Of a stretch of 64,000 nt of DNA, positions 47,483-59,215 are shown one piece after another. The notes beneath the pieces were generated by a model. It saw nothing but the letters and a program-made list of their open reading frames with translations, had not been told where the DNA came from and searched no databases. The stretch lies in contig JARDYH010000003.1 in assembly GCA_029215795.1 (NCBI GenBank), positions 65,108,109 to 65,172,108 of the forward strand. The letters run 5' to 3'. The position numbers and the translations under genes are program-made. The DNA comes from Anniella stebbinsi (taxonomy: Eukaryota > Chordata > Lepidosauria > Squamata > Anniellidae). Position 1 is the first letter of the stretch, and each line of letters starts with the position of its first letter.

Positions 47483-48454
47483 CTTATTTTTCCCAGAATC
47501 CTAGGTGTAATCTGATACCTGCAACACCTACCAGTGACTCACACATTCAGTCTGTAATCTCTATGTTGAGACTGACTCTAAACTGCAAATCACATGGCAA
47601 CAACATCTGGCCTAATTTGGGGACTTTTCTGTTTCTTCCCCCACCCCCTGTTTTTTGTACTATCCAGTCTGATGAAGAGTTCTGGAGAACTCCAAGCTTG
47701 CACACCCAATCCACCTTGAGAACCCATGGCTTGTTGTTGGCTTGTGAGGGTGGGTTGTTCGCAGGGTGGCTTGTCGCTTGGCAAGAGCAGTCATGTCTAG
47801 CCCCCACACCAAAATTGCATGTCGGAATGTTCGCAACTAATTTGCAATCTTCCCCCATTGTTTTATGGTGGAAATGAGTGTGCAAATGAGTTCACATTTT
47901 TTAAAAAAATGTTTACCCTGGTCCTTTGCAAGTGCACAGATTTGCCTGTCTACTACTTACATTTTGCAGTCATCTTGTCAATTTTCTTGTAATTACCTAC
48001 TCCACTTTGGTGCTCTATTGACAGTGAATTCCCAAAGCTGTCAAAGGAAGTGCTGAAGTCAATTACAAGGAAATTGACTAGGCAACTATGTGGCTGCAGA
48101 CTGCACATAACAGACAGGAGAATCTGCACACACTTCTGAGGGCCGGGGGAATAATAAAAGAAAATCTGAACCCATTTTTGCAATTCAGAAGCAATGAAAA
48201 AGAAAAGGCTGTGAATGAATGAATTGCTCTGAAAAGGAATCATGACTGGGGTGGGGGTAATAACTTCCACTTGTCAATTTCATCCTGAACATCTGTTGAA
48301 CATCAGTTTCCTTCCTACTTTCTGCACTTCCCTTGACCCAAACCCATTTTTGCTATAAGTACACCCACAGTCCCACAGTAAATACACCTACTCCTGATAA
48401 GAAGAGACCCCCATGCACTGTACCATTGTCCACATGATCAGCATCTCTTCTTAC

Positions 48455-48816
48455 CTAGGCCTCCTCCACACGGGGCGTTTAATGAGCCTTGAAGGCTCAT
48501 TATAAATTTTACCTACACACCAGCGGAGCGCAAAACGGGCGTACAGGCGCGTTATCTCCCCGATAATGCGCATTTTCGAACGCGCGTTAAATAGCGACTT
48601 TTATTTTGCTCCGGCCGTTAAAGCGCATTTTCGCTGTGTGAACAAGCGATTATGCGCATTAACTACCTGGAAAGCGCTTTTTGGGCATCTTTTAATGCGC
48701 TTCGCCGCTTCTCGCCGCCTCCCGTGCAGAGGGATTGTGAGTAAATGCGCCTCCGCGATAATGCGCATAATCGCGGAACCAGGCGCAAAGGCGCATTCTT
48801 GTGGAGGGGGCCCTAG
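48455..48816. mobile_element. CpG-dense palindromic element
   Basis: The termini 'ctaggcctcctccacac' and 'tggagggggccctag' are inverted relatives. Inside, by hand count, are about 36 CpGs in 330 bases, many in the word ATGCGCAT or GCGCATT, and the arms partly mirror each other. I found no clear target duplication. There is no coding capacity. A non-autonomous DNA transposon is the best reading. Confidence 0.6.
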
Positions 48817-49855
48817 TCTGGTCATGGCTGCTGTTCAGCTGAGCAGACCAATAGCCCAGGTGTTTCAATTGCCAGGCTGGAAAAGCAAAGTAATAAAAAA
48901 GAAGAGTGTTCCCTTGAGCATGAAAGAATGCCTTTTTTAATCTCTGGGATTAGGCAGAAGGGTTTAGGTAGAAGGGTTTTCCAACAGAGCCACGACAAGT
49001 TCCAGCATCTCATTAAAAAAATAAACAATATGGACTATTTGAATATCAACCTTTTTCCTGCTTGAACGTAATGGTTGTAGAAACTTCAGCCCTGTGAATA
49101 CTTACTTGAGAATGAACCTTATCGAATCCGCTGTGGGTTATTGCTGAGTAAACATGCATAGGATTGGGCACCAGATGATATATCCACATCCAATTATGAT
49201 ACACTTTTAAATATAATCCTGTGAATCCAGTTTCTTACATGGGCTAGATTCATATCTAACATTTTCAGCAAAGCCAGTTGCACTGAATTATTGCTGCGTG
49301 AATCCCATTTATCTTTAATTTTGTATTGTCTATTTAAAAAATAAAGAAATATTACAGTTGCTGTCAACTTCTTGCTATTAAAATATAAAAAGCAAACACT
49401 ATCAGAACTGGAACCGGTAAGTATTTGTTACCTGGACTACTAAGTGCTCCATAGAAATCAGGCTGTTTTGATTCAAAGGTACGTCTCTCTCTCTCCCCCC
49501 CTCCCCTCCACCATTATTTTCTTTTGCTTTCCCCAAGAGTGGTAAGAAGAAAAGCAACATGAAGCAAAACAATAGGTTTACTGAGCGTTCATAGACACAA
49601 TGTTAAATTACGCATGCACACACACACGGAGTAACTTCAAAATATCCTTCTCCTTGGGGGCAAAACCTGCTTGTAAAAAATCAATAGCAAATGACTGAGA
49701 TCACAGATTTTTGCTTAACGAGAATGCTTTAAGGGTTAGAGGATAGCCTCTGCTGGCTAACAAATCAAAAGGATTGCCAAAATGGCATTTAGAACTTGCT
49801 TTGATTACCCATAGTGGGCTAGGGAGAAAATTACTAATGAGAAGTAGGACAGCCA

Positions 49856-49865
49856 GTGCAAGCAC

Positions 49866-49919
<54 letters not shown>

Positions 49920-49940
49920 CACACACACACACAGTGCAAG

Positions 49941-50007
<67 letters not shown>

Positions 50008-50008
50008 G
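49856..50008 (+). repeat. Tandem pair of compound microsatellites
   Basis: The unit 'gtgcaagcac', then (TA)n, then (AC)n occurs twice in direct tandem, 49856-49933 and 49934-50008. The unique 10-base head is identical in both units. Confidence 0.88.
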
Positions 50009-50124
50009 CAATTTGTCATCCCCAAACCCACTATTGCACTGATAGTAGAAGCAGCAGCGCTTGACAAACCAGGAGCATACAAGCTCTGAAATGGTGCCTG
50101 CACTTTTGTAGCTCTTTTTCATTT

Positions 50125-50275
50125 TTATTTATACCCTGCCTTTCCCTCAAGGAGCGCATGAGGTAGGTTAGGCTGAGAAATCATGACTGGCTCCAACTTT
50201 CATGGCTGAGCTGGGATCTGAAGCCGGGTCTCCCAGATCCTACTCCCTGATTCTACGCCGGCACTCAAACCAACA
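50125..50275 (-). mobile_element. SINE fragment, minus strand
   Basis: 'atttataccctgcctttcc' (reversed tail) is followed by 'gctgggatctgaagccggg' and 'ccgggtctcccagatccta'. This resembles reversed tRNA-derived SINE sequence. Confidence 0.5.
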
Positions 50276-50375
50276 CTTAATACTGACTCCTAGGTTTCAG
50301 GCAGGGAGAAGGGGACTAGCAAGGTCAGCTCCCTAAAGAAATCCTGGGAAAATGAGCATCTTTTATGTAAATTGT

Positions 50376-50475
50376 TTTGCACTTCGTATAATGTATTTTA
50401 AATGGTTTTTAATTTTTGTGAACCACCCAGAGAGCTTCGGCTATGGGGTGGCATAGAAATGTAATAAATGAAATA
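50376..50475 (+). mobile_element. L2-like LINE 3' tail
   Basis: 'gtgaaccacccagagagct' and 'cggctatggggtggcatag' end in an AATAAATG tail. A near-identical tail lies at 60880-60958. Confidence 0.6.
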
Positions 50476-50680
50476 TAACAAACAAATAGATTCAGAGGTT
50501 AGAATAGTTGTCTCTACTGGCTTCATTTTGCATTGGGAGGATGTCATAAAACTAAATGGAGTATAACTCAAGAATCACACACATTCATATTTGGAGTTAT
50601 ATGGGGAGGGGAGCTGAAAAGAGAGGGATTGTAACTGAAGGTTGTAGGTGAATTATGTAACTGATGACCATAACTCACCA

Positions 50681-53310
50681 TCTCTACCTATAAAGCGGAA
50701 AGAGTGTGTGCGTCACATATGTCCGTAAATGTTTACCCACTTCCAGACGAGTTAGAAACTTGACACGGTGACACAGTGATAGGTCTGTCTGTACAATGTA
50801 CCAGAAAAATCTAAAAACACGAATTTTGGGGGTTTAAGTATTTTTAAAGAATTTAATAAAAGCCAAGGCTTATGCCTATAACTCCCAGCATGCCTTGGGC
50901 AGGAGGCCAGACTGACTGGCCTTTAGCGGCCATTGTGAGTGCACAGGCGGGTGGCTGCTACTTGCCTTTCACAACCTGACTCCTAAGGTTGGTCTCGAAC
51001 AGTCAACCCAATTCCACATAAAAGGAAACAACCCACATAAATGGGCTGCACCCATTTGTGGTGCCTCCTCCTGCCCTCTGTGTGGTTTTAAAATTGTGAC
51101 TAGATACAACAGCGTGGCCTTGAGGGGCCAAACATGCTCAAAGGCACTTCACCCTGATATCGCTGTTTTCTCAGAAACTGGGGAAAGAAAGCTCACAACA
51201 TTTGCCCTTAAGAGGGAGAGAGGAAGGGGAAGCACTTTGCGCATGCCCAGAAACAGACTTGACAAAGGGAGGAAGTGCCTGGCCCAGCCCCGGCCCTTCA
51301 GTACAGGCTCCAGATGGAGCATTTGGTGGGTGAGAAGTGCAGGACGAGGCAACCCCAGCAGGACTGGCTGGATCTGGGTGCGTCCACTGACAGCTGCTTA
51401 CCTCCCCTCCTTGGTGGTGCTGCTCCTTCACGCTCTATCGAGGAGCAGCATCAGCAACAAGAGGACGTTTCAGAGGATGTGGGCACCTGCGGGCTGCCAA
51501 AGGCATGCTGGGAGGTGTAGTACTGGTATGTAGAGTGGCTGATTTTAAATAAAGTAGGGATTAGCAAACCAGGTCACTATCTCTCAGTCCTAACTCAACC
51601 CCCACTTTCCTGACCACTCACTGGCTCAATTTGGACGACACAATAATCAACTGGTGTGGGGAAAACAATCGTCAGTTGTTTTGACTATCGTGTTATCCGA
51701 ATGCTGCCATAGGCAACTCAGTGCTGATCCTAATCCACACCACAGTTGATTATTTATTACCATGTTGTGTGGGGAGTACCCCCTAGATGAACAACTGTAA
51801 AGTTGATTATGACCCCACCATTGACTATCATGTCATCCGAATTGAGCCACTGTCTTTGTTCTCCTTCTAACTGACTTTCCGCAATTGTCACCCCACCACC
51901 ACCATTCCATTCTAGCCTCATCTATCAGTCATTCCTCCATTCACTCTTCTGTTTCAATAGTAAAGTCAGGCTTTTAAATAAAAATCATAAACTTTATTCA
52001 GTAATTCTTGCATCTGTCTTGGAATGTTGTGGTTTAGTTATAACAGGGAAAACACAGTATAAGAAATCTCATCAAATTAAAAAGCCCAGGAAAACATATA
52101 TTTTTTTTAAAAAAAACACTTGGCACTTAAAAGCCATTAATGCAGTCACCAGGCCAGCCTGCCTGGGAAAAAGAAATCCTTAAGCAGGGTGCCACAACTT
52201 AGAAGGCCCATTCTCCTATGACACTTCAGATGTATTCAAAGATTAACGTTATTCAGAGAGCTAAGCTTGCGCCTATGGCTCTCAGCATGCCTTGGAGGAG
52301 GAAAGCCTTATCGGGCTTTGGTGACCATCATCTGGAAATAGCTCACCATCCTGGGCATGAAGGGAGAATGCCTGGGCTGGCTGCCTTTGTTACTAGACAC
52401 CATCAGAAGCAGAAGGGTAGGAGGTCACAGCTCTGGGCCTGTCACCGACGGCAATGACCAAGCTACCAGTGAGTCAGCCAGCCAGCTCCCTCAGTGTAGT
52501 GTGGACTGGCTCAGCCAGACTTCACTTCTCATGAGCTTCAGCAGCAGGACTCGCATTGGGCAAGTCAGGCACCACAGCAAACGGCATGCCGGGAGTTGTA
52601 GTTTTTGTTTTTTATGGGGAACAAGGAAAATCATGGTGACAACTTCAAGGCGGCCCTAGCCATGCGTTGAGAGTGAGAGAGAGAGGGGATGGGGGAAGAA
52701 ACTAATGTAATTTGTTTTAAAGTTACCTCACAGGCTAGGACTGCCCTACCTTGCAGGGTTGTCATGAGGGTGAGAGAGGAAAAAAAGAAATGAATTTGAT
52801 TTGTTTAAAGGTTAACTCACAGGCCTAGCACTGGCCTGTGTTCTGGCTGCTTTCCTTTTTTCATAATAATAACTTCAGAACACATGCACACAACAGTTCC
52901 CCGCGTCCACTGAGATCTGCTTCCCTACTATATGTTATTCAGATATCTGGGCAATGCCGGGTCTATTTTGAAACATATTTTTAGGTTGTCATCTTTTTTA
53001 GCTGGTAGAAAGGGTGTTGTGTGTCCTGATTGTTTTTGAAGTTTAGACGGGTGGTCTGGCCAAAGCATGATGGGAGGTGTAGACTTTTCTGGTAAAACAA
53101 AAAATGTGGTTTATCACGAAGCTCTAATTTAAAATACAGTTCTTATTAACACAATTTTCCATTGATTCTAACAAGACAATTTACTAATTCAACCAAACTA
53201 AAAAAAACCAACAACCTAAAGATGAATAAGTTGCAGAAAAAAAATTATTTATCAAATAAATGTTATAAACATTATTCACAGACCTGAGCAACGCAGGGCA
53301 TATCAGCTAG
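50681..53310 (+). mobile_element. Candidate non-autonomous Helitron
   Basis: The 5' end reads TCTCTACCTATAAAGCGG, preceded by A at 50680. The 3' end reads CTAG at 53307-53310, followed by T at 53311. A small hairpin, CCTG-AGCAACG-CAGG, lies just inside the 3' end (about 53283-53297). These are the Helitron rules: 5' TC, 3' CTRR, a subterminal hairpin, and insertion between A and T without duplication. The 'cagacgagttagaaacttg' phrase after the 5' end also fits vertebrate Helitrons. No Rep/helicase ORF is present. A palindromic MITE (51620-51848) is nested inside, and internal modules are duplicated. Confidence 0.7.
51620..51848. mobile_element. Palindromic DNA transposon ('GGCTCAATTTGGACGACA' family) nested in Helitron
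   Basis: The left terminus 'ggctcaatttggacgacac' is mirrored by 'gtcatccgaattgagcc' at the right. Internal words 'aatcaac', 'gttgattat' and 'gactatc' repeat in both orientations. Same family as 19380-19590. Target duplication not resolved. Confidence 0.75.
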
Positions 53311-53404
53311 TCTCTAATAAAGGATATAAGATTCCCACTTATACATCTATATTCCATATTTTACCAGTGAGATTGGGGGATGCTTAGAAAGGGCCATGAA
53401 CTGA

Positions 53405-53690
53405 ATACACATAACTTTATTTATTTATTATTCCATTTTTATACTGCCTGTTAGCTGAGCCTTTCTGGGCAGTTTACAATTAAAACCATAACATACAAGT
53501 CAAAATTTAACACTTTAAACTTAAAGATACCATATAAAACCAAAATAAGTTATAGTCGAGGGAAAGCCTGTCTGAAAAGACACATTTTCAGGAGGTGTTT
53601 GAAGGATGTTACATTTTCTGCCTCCTGAACCACAGGAGGGAGAGTTTTCCAGAGGGTGGCTGCTGCTGCAGAGAAGGCCTGCTGTCAAGG
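53405..53690 (-). mobile_element. LINE-like 3' fragment, minus strand
   Basis: The (TTTA)n start at 53417-53431, then 'ccatttttatactgcctgt' and 'gggcagtttacaattaaaa', read as a reversed LINE tail. The following 'cagaggagggagagttttcc'-like part is a common reptile repeat. The class is uncertain. Confidence 0.45.
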
Positions 53691-54769
53691 TTCTTCACAG
53701 TGACATTCTGTTTGTTTTGGAATGACGAGCAGAACCTCCTCTGAAGATCGTAAATGCCATCCGGGTGTATGTAAGGGAAGGCAGTCTGGTCTTACATCAA
53801 GAGATTGTAATTTCAGTTCAGCTCAGTTTATGACTCAGTAGCTGACCAGGGTTTTGCATACATGTCAGACTCAAAAGAAAACTAGAAACGATATAAAGTA
53901 TCAACGTGCTAGGAAATCAGAGGAAATTTAAGAAACTGTTGACAACTGATTTGGATACTAAAATTATGACATTAATTAATGAAATTAGTTATTACATTGA
54001 TTTCACCTGTCGCCACCACAAGCCATTCCAGCAGGCTGTGCTGACAGAGTTGAGAGGGGGGAAACAGCTATTCCACCAACCCTGCTAAAAGAATTAATTT
54101 TTCACCTCTTCCCTCCCCATTCTTATTTCCTTGCGTGTCGTGTCTGTTTAGATTGCAAGCCAGCAGGCACGGACTATCTTCTTCAATTGTTTATATGTAA
54201 GCCTGTTTGGTTGAGCAGCAGCATAAAAATACTTCAAATAAATAAAGAAATAAAATAACTCAATGTCCCATGTTACATTCTGTCAAAATAAATGTTTTGC
54301 AACTTATTGCTTCCCAGGATAGATTTTTCACCACTTCCTAAACCTGTGATGCTTCTGTAGTTAGTACATACAAACCACTTTGTGTATCATTGTAACTCTG
54401 CTTGAATGTTTAAATATATGATATTGCAATTGGTATGTCTATATACTTTATATATATATATATAAAGACCCCCACTAGATATCTCATAAATTTCCTGCAT
54501 AGCATGACATATATGATAACTTGTCAGAAAGAAAAAAAAAAGAAAAAAAGAAGAAATCCAGATATATCTAGTTAAGTCTCTGCCTTATCCACTGAACATG
54601 TAGATTGAACATATCGACGGTGATAAATCACTGTTCAGCACTGAAAAATATTTTTTCTCATGTGATGAATACAGCCCAATCCTGTGTACTTTTACTTGGA
54701 GAAACTCTTCTCTTTGTGTTCAACAACACTAATTCCGGGTAAGTGTGCATAAGATTGTAGCCATGGAAC

Positions 54770-54858
54770 ATAATCCTATGCAGGTACTCAGAAGTAAGTC
54801 ACATTGAGTTCAGTGGGGCTTATTCCAAAGTAAGTGCACATAGGATTACAGCCTATAT
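54770..54858. mobile_element. Palindromic MITE ('AGTAAGTCC' family)
   Basis: 'cataatcctatgcaggtac' and the inverted 'gtgcacataggattacagc' flank 'agaagtaagtcacattgag'. A worn second copy precedes it at about 54670-54765. Confidence 0.6.
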
Positions 54859-54902
54859 TTAATGAACAAACCATTTTATTTCTATTACTGCTTTATAAGG
54901 CA

Positions 54903-55021
54903 GGGATGAGCAACTTATGGTCTTCCAGATATTTTGGCCTACAATTCCCATCAGCCCTATAAGTGAGGGATGGGAGTTGTAGGCCTAAATATGTGGAGGA
55001 CCAAAGTTGCCCACCTCTGTG
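54903..55021. mobile_element. Short palindromic MITE
   Basis: 'gatgagcaacttatggtct' with 'gcctacaattcccatcagc' is mirrored by 'gatgggagttgtaggccta' and 'gaccaaagttgcccacctc'. It is a clean foldback of about 119 bases. Confidence 0.7.
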
Positions 55022-58000
55022 TTATACCCTGGGTCTCTTATGTATGAAACCCAACATTTTCTCCCTTTCTGCAAACGGACTATACTGACGATCGTTCAGC
55101 ATGAAATAAAGATTTCAAAGCAAGATTATTTGTCTAGTCCTTGTTTGTCAAAGAGGAAAAAAAGGAGTTGAAAGTCTTTTCCTTTAAAGTAACTAATCTG
55201 TTGATAGCCTGGGGATTTGAATCAATGGTCTCCAATCAATATTTTGTATATATCCAGTTATTGTTTCCCTTCACTCTGCATACTGTGAGCTGGAAATCAA
55301 AACACTGAGGACTGAAAATCAATACGCCACATTTGTGAACTTTACAGAAACTTGCAGAGGCAGAAAATTAGATATTCTGAAAGGCAGTTATGAAGCAACA
55401 GGTATTGTCCTCTAGAAACCCTTCAGTAACAACATTATTGTAAGGGATTGGACTTCTTTTTATCAGGGGAAAAAGGCAGTTTTCTAAAAAGAAATCTGTG
55501 TCTGGGAAGGAACTATTCCTTAATATACCTGAATCCCACCAATTGCTGGAGCATCTGTTACAATGGGGAGCATTATGGTCGATCCTACTAAGGTAATTAA
55601 CTGCATATACCAAATGTGTTCTATTTCTTTCTCATTTTGGCCTTCATTTTTGGACACCCTTGCTATTTAGTTGACATTCAAAGCTTTACTAGGGTTTTAA
55701 AGAGCACGTTGAGCTACCATCTCTGCAAACGTGCATCGACTAGAAAACATGAGTAAACTAGCAACCTTCTTACTTGTAATTCTGAGGATCTTTTAAAAAA
55801 ATCAGACTTGACTGATCTCCACCATATCAGAAATGATTGCCTGTATCCCAAATGAGATTTCCAAATTAAAATAAAAACAAGCACCATTAAGAACCCAAAT
55901 TTGCACACAAAGTTAACAGTATGCTATTTAAGGTGCAATCCTATGGATGTTTAGATGTAAAAACGTCCCACAAATCTCAGCATTCCCAGCTGGCTATGTT
56001 GGCTGGGGGATGCTGGAAGTTTCAGGACTTTTTCTGCCTAGGCATGAATAGGATTGTGCCATTACTGATTTTAACATTTTTGTGATTTGGAAAATAAATT
56101 GCTAACATGTTTGGGTGGTTGTTGATTTTTTGGAGCTCGGAGCAATGGTTCCAGATAGATTTTGAAAATTCCCTATTTGTATTCTTAGCATTGTGCAGTA
56201 GGCATCCATTGCACTGCTTAGATTGAGAGGCACACACTTTTTGTGTGTACTTCCATTAAGGACACAAGCTAATGCATGTTTAAACTGGAAAAAGTCCTAC
56301 AACTCCCAGTATAACCCAGCCACTCACATTAAAGTCAAGGTTGCTGGTTCCTATTGTTACCCAGACATTGTTCTTCTGTTGTATGCTTGAAGTGGAATTG
56401 TGATTGAGTTTCCACATTACCAGCGGTATTGTTCTTATTATGTCTGTACATCCGGTGTCCATTCTATATGACATCTCTTTGGCGCCTGCTTCTCTGAATA
56501 TGCGCTTTTTCCTGTATTCGATTTTACATCTAATAGCAGCAGACGAGAGCCATGAAGGCAAATTACGGGCTCCATACAACGTGCTTTACAATTGTTTATA
56601 TATGCGGAGTTTGGTAGCAAAGTTGGATCAGGAGTCTATGGTTGAACGAGGAAAAATTGACGAAAGCACCACCCTGTCTCCTGAAGGTACCTCCCCCACA
56701 CTTTCCCACCATTCATTAACCCCGCCCACCTGAGTGTCTCGCCGTGGATTACATGTTAGCCACTGGCAAATCACGATCACATGTGGGTATGATTTCTAAA
56801 CATTGGATGTGCCTACAATAGAGTTTTTAGCAGAGCAGCATTGGCTTTGGGACCAAATGTAAAACCATAAAAGCATCATTTTTCTGGGTATTGGATGGCC
56901 ATGGTGAACACTCGCCCGCGGAGCGTCTGCCCCCTATTCCTCCCACCAAGAATCTGCCGCTGGACACTTCCACCCCACCACGCTTGTGGCAGCTGCCCCT
57001 TATCTCCTGCGCCCTAGCAACCTCGGGCATCTTGGAAATGTGCTAATTCAAGGGCAAATTTTTGTGTTGCCTTTCCGTTACAATGTTGCATTTTGTACTG
57101 ATGTCCATGCAAACTGCCCATTATTCTGTCTGTCTCCAGACCCTGAGATGCCAGCTCACAACGGTTCTGGGCTGCCCCACACTGAGCGGGCTAGAGGGCA
57201 ACCTCGCCATCCCAGCAGGTCTCTGTGTCGCAGAGGTGGGTGACTGGGCAGGCGGTAGTGTGGGATGGCTGGCTGCTGCCTCTCAAAAAACCCTGACTGG
57301 TATTGATGTCTCTTTGTCCCCTCTTCCCCACACAGTGTGGCTGCTGTTATTCCACCTAGCTGTACTCAAGAGGCAGATGGGGCATTTGCAGCTGTGCCTC
57401 AGTGGTATGGTGTGCTCATTGCATTTCCTTCAGCATCGAATTAGAAGATCCCTCCACCAACCGGCAGTGCCATTAGAATGACCAGGCAGGGCCCCCCCAA
57501 CATGTGAGCAGCGGCTGTGACGTGGCGTCTGTGGACTGACATTCCTTCCCATGCAACTGTTGCCGTTCGCTTTTTGGTTGCTGCATTCTGCCCAAGCCCC
57601 TGTCTTGCCCCCCCTTTCGGATTACTCCGCCCATGCTTTGCAATGGGCTTGTGCCCACATGTAACCATTTCTAGAATAAAGATATTGCAGTGGTTTCTCA
57701 GTACTAAATTGTCATTTTGGTGCGACACACACACACACACACACACACACCTTCCTGGTAAAGCAATGACAGAAGGGGGAGGTGACAGGAGTAGATACGA
57801 AGCCTGATCCCTGATCCTGCACCACGCTTCCCAGGGAGCTAGTCCCCCCACCTGCTTAATGCCCCTTACTCCCGAATAACAGCGCGCAAGGTGACAGCTC
57901 AATGGCAGGAACAAGTTTCCCTGCCTTTTTCCAGCCAGGATCCCAGCAAGGGAGCGGGGGGGGGGGGAAGGGAAGCCTTAGCAGACCTCAAACTATACTC

Positions 58001-59087
58001 AAAATGAGCAACACACATCCTTATTCCAACCCTCTTGTTTCCTGTAGAACCAGCTCCATGTAAGTAGCCACGCATCTCAACGAAAGAAAGATTCCAGTGG
58101 GGATTTAAAAGAAACTTTACTTAAGGTCAGCCATTACTGAACAGTCCATGAGTCAAGGGAAGAAGAAGAAAGTAGGAGGGAGGAGACAGGAAATGACAAA
58201 GCAAGCATTGGGTCAATCCCCTCCCACCTTGTCCACAACTGGGAGTGGTAGCCAGAGAAGGGGCAAGTATTCACTCATGACATCACAAGCCATGCCCACC
58301 AAAGTACGACCACCATTAGCATTAATTTGAATGGTCAGTGGAGGGTTATATGACCGTAATGCGATTGAGCTTCAGAGAAAAATTAAAAGTCATGTTAAAT
58401 CAACACCTTGGAAACATGCATTAACAGAGGCTATAAATCGCACAGACATCTGATTTGTGCTCCTCTCATCTGTCCTAAATGCCGTCAGAGCGAGGACAAG
58501 GAGGGGCAAATCACTTGTCTAGAAGTACCCCTAGTATGTTCTTTCCACACTATAGTGGCCATACCACAACTGTGTGTGTGTGTGTGTGGGGGGGGATACA
58601 ATTCACCTGAGTAGTCATTCTTTAAAGTCCTTTTAGGATGCAGCTGTTAAAGAATCATAAGTTGCTCTATGAGGCTTATTTAAACATGATTTCTTGATTG
58701 CCGACATGATTGGTAAAATGTGTACTAGGCTTTTTTATTGGAAGTGTTTTACTTGAGAAAAGAACACATTGGCAGAAACGTGGACTGGAAAGACAGTGGG
58801 GTGCAGCAGGTTTTTAAATAATAATAATAAATAGTATTATTAAGCTCTTTCAGTTATGCACTGTTGTATAAACATTAAAAAAAGCTTTTTAAAAAACTAT
58901 AGACAAAACAGCATTTTAGCATCAATTAAAAGACCAATTCTAACATGGTAATAAAATGGTGCCCACCAGAAAGATAATAGTGAAGGTGCACCAAATGGTA
59001 ACAGGTCACTACACACATCAAAATGACACCTGTTTAATAATAATAATAATAATGGAAGGGTAGCACTAAGACCTCCATCACACCTAG
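55022..59087. other. Intergenic, nothing assigned except short tracts
   Basis: An (AC)n tract lies at 57725-57750 and poly-G at 57955-57967. The region 56880-57480 is somewhat GC-richer, with domain-free frames on both strands. No gene was recognised. Confidence 0.4.
57725..57750 (+). repeat. (AC)n microsatellite
   Basis: About 13 AC units. Confidence 0.9.
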
Positions 59088-59215
59088 GCAGGATCTACAC
59101 TACTGCTTTAAAACGGTTTAAAATGGTTGATAACAGTAGTGACAACTGTTGAGACCCAGGACACACTCCATATGCAGTTTTCAAAATGTTTTCAAAGTGT
59201 CGTATCTTGCTTGGT
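59088..59215. mobile_element. Palindromic MITE ('GCAGGATCTACAC' family), copy 1
   Basis: The left end 'ggcaggatctacactactg' is mirrored by 'cttgcttggtgtagatccg'. 'caactgttgagacccagga' lies at the centre. A second copy lies at 61738-61872. Confidence 0.65.

Larger units (their letters stand above)
43010..48454. other. Intergenic, scattered small repeats
   Basis: LINE-tail fragments lie at about 43125-43210 and 45255-45375. A MITE of the 'AGTAAGTCC' type lies at 46400-46530. No exon was recognised; the frames at 46463-46783 and 47284-47885 carry no known domain. Confidence 0.4.

Noticed and set aside
47284..47877. 197-residue plus-strand frame
   Set aside because: It includes the compound TG/AG microsatellite read as Val-Tyr/Cys and Glu-Arg repeats. 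No recognisable protein.
49856..50008. Regularly spaced repeats considered as a CRISPR-like array
   Set aside because: The units are simple dinucleotide tracts in a vertebrate genome, with only two copies and no unique spacers.
57441..57914. 157-residue minus-strand frame
   Set aside because: It runs through the (AC)n tract as a Cys-Val run; no domain, no splice context, and equally long frames overlap it on the other strand.
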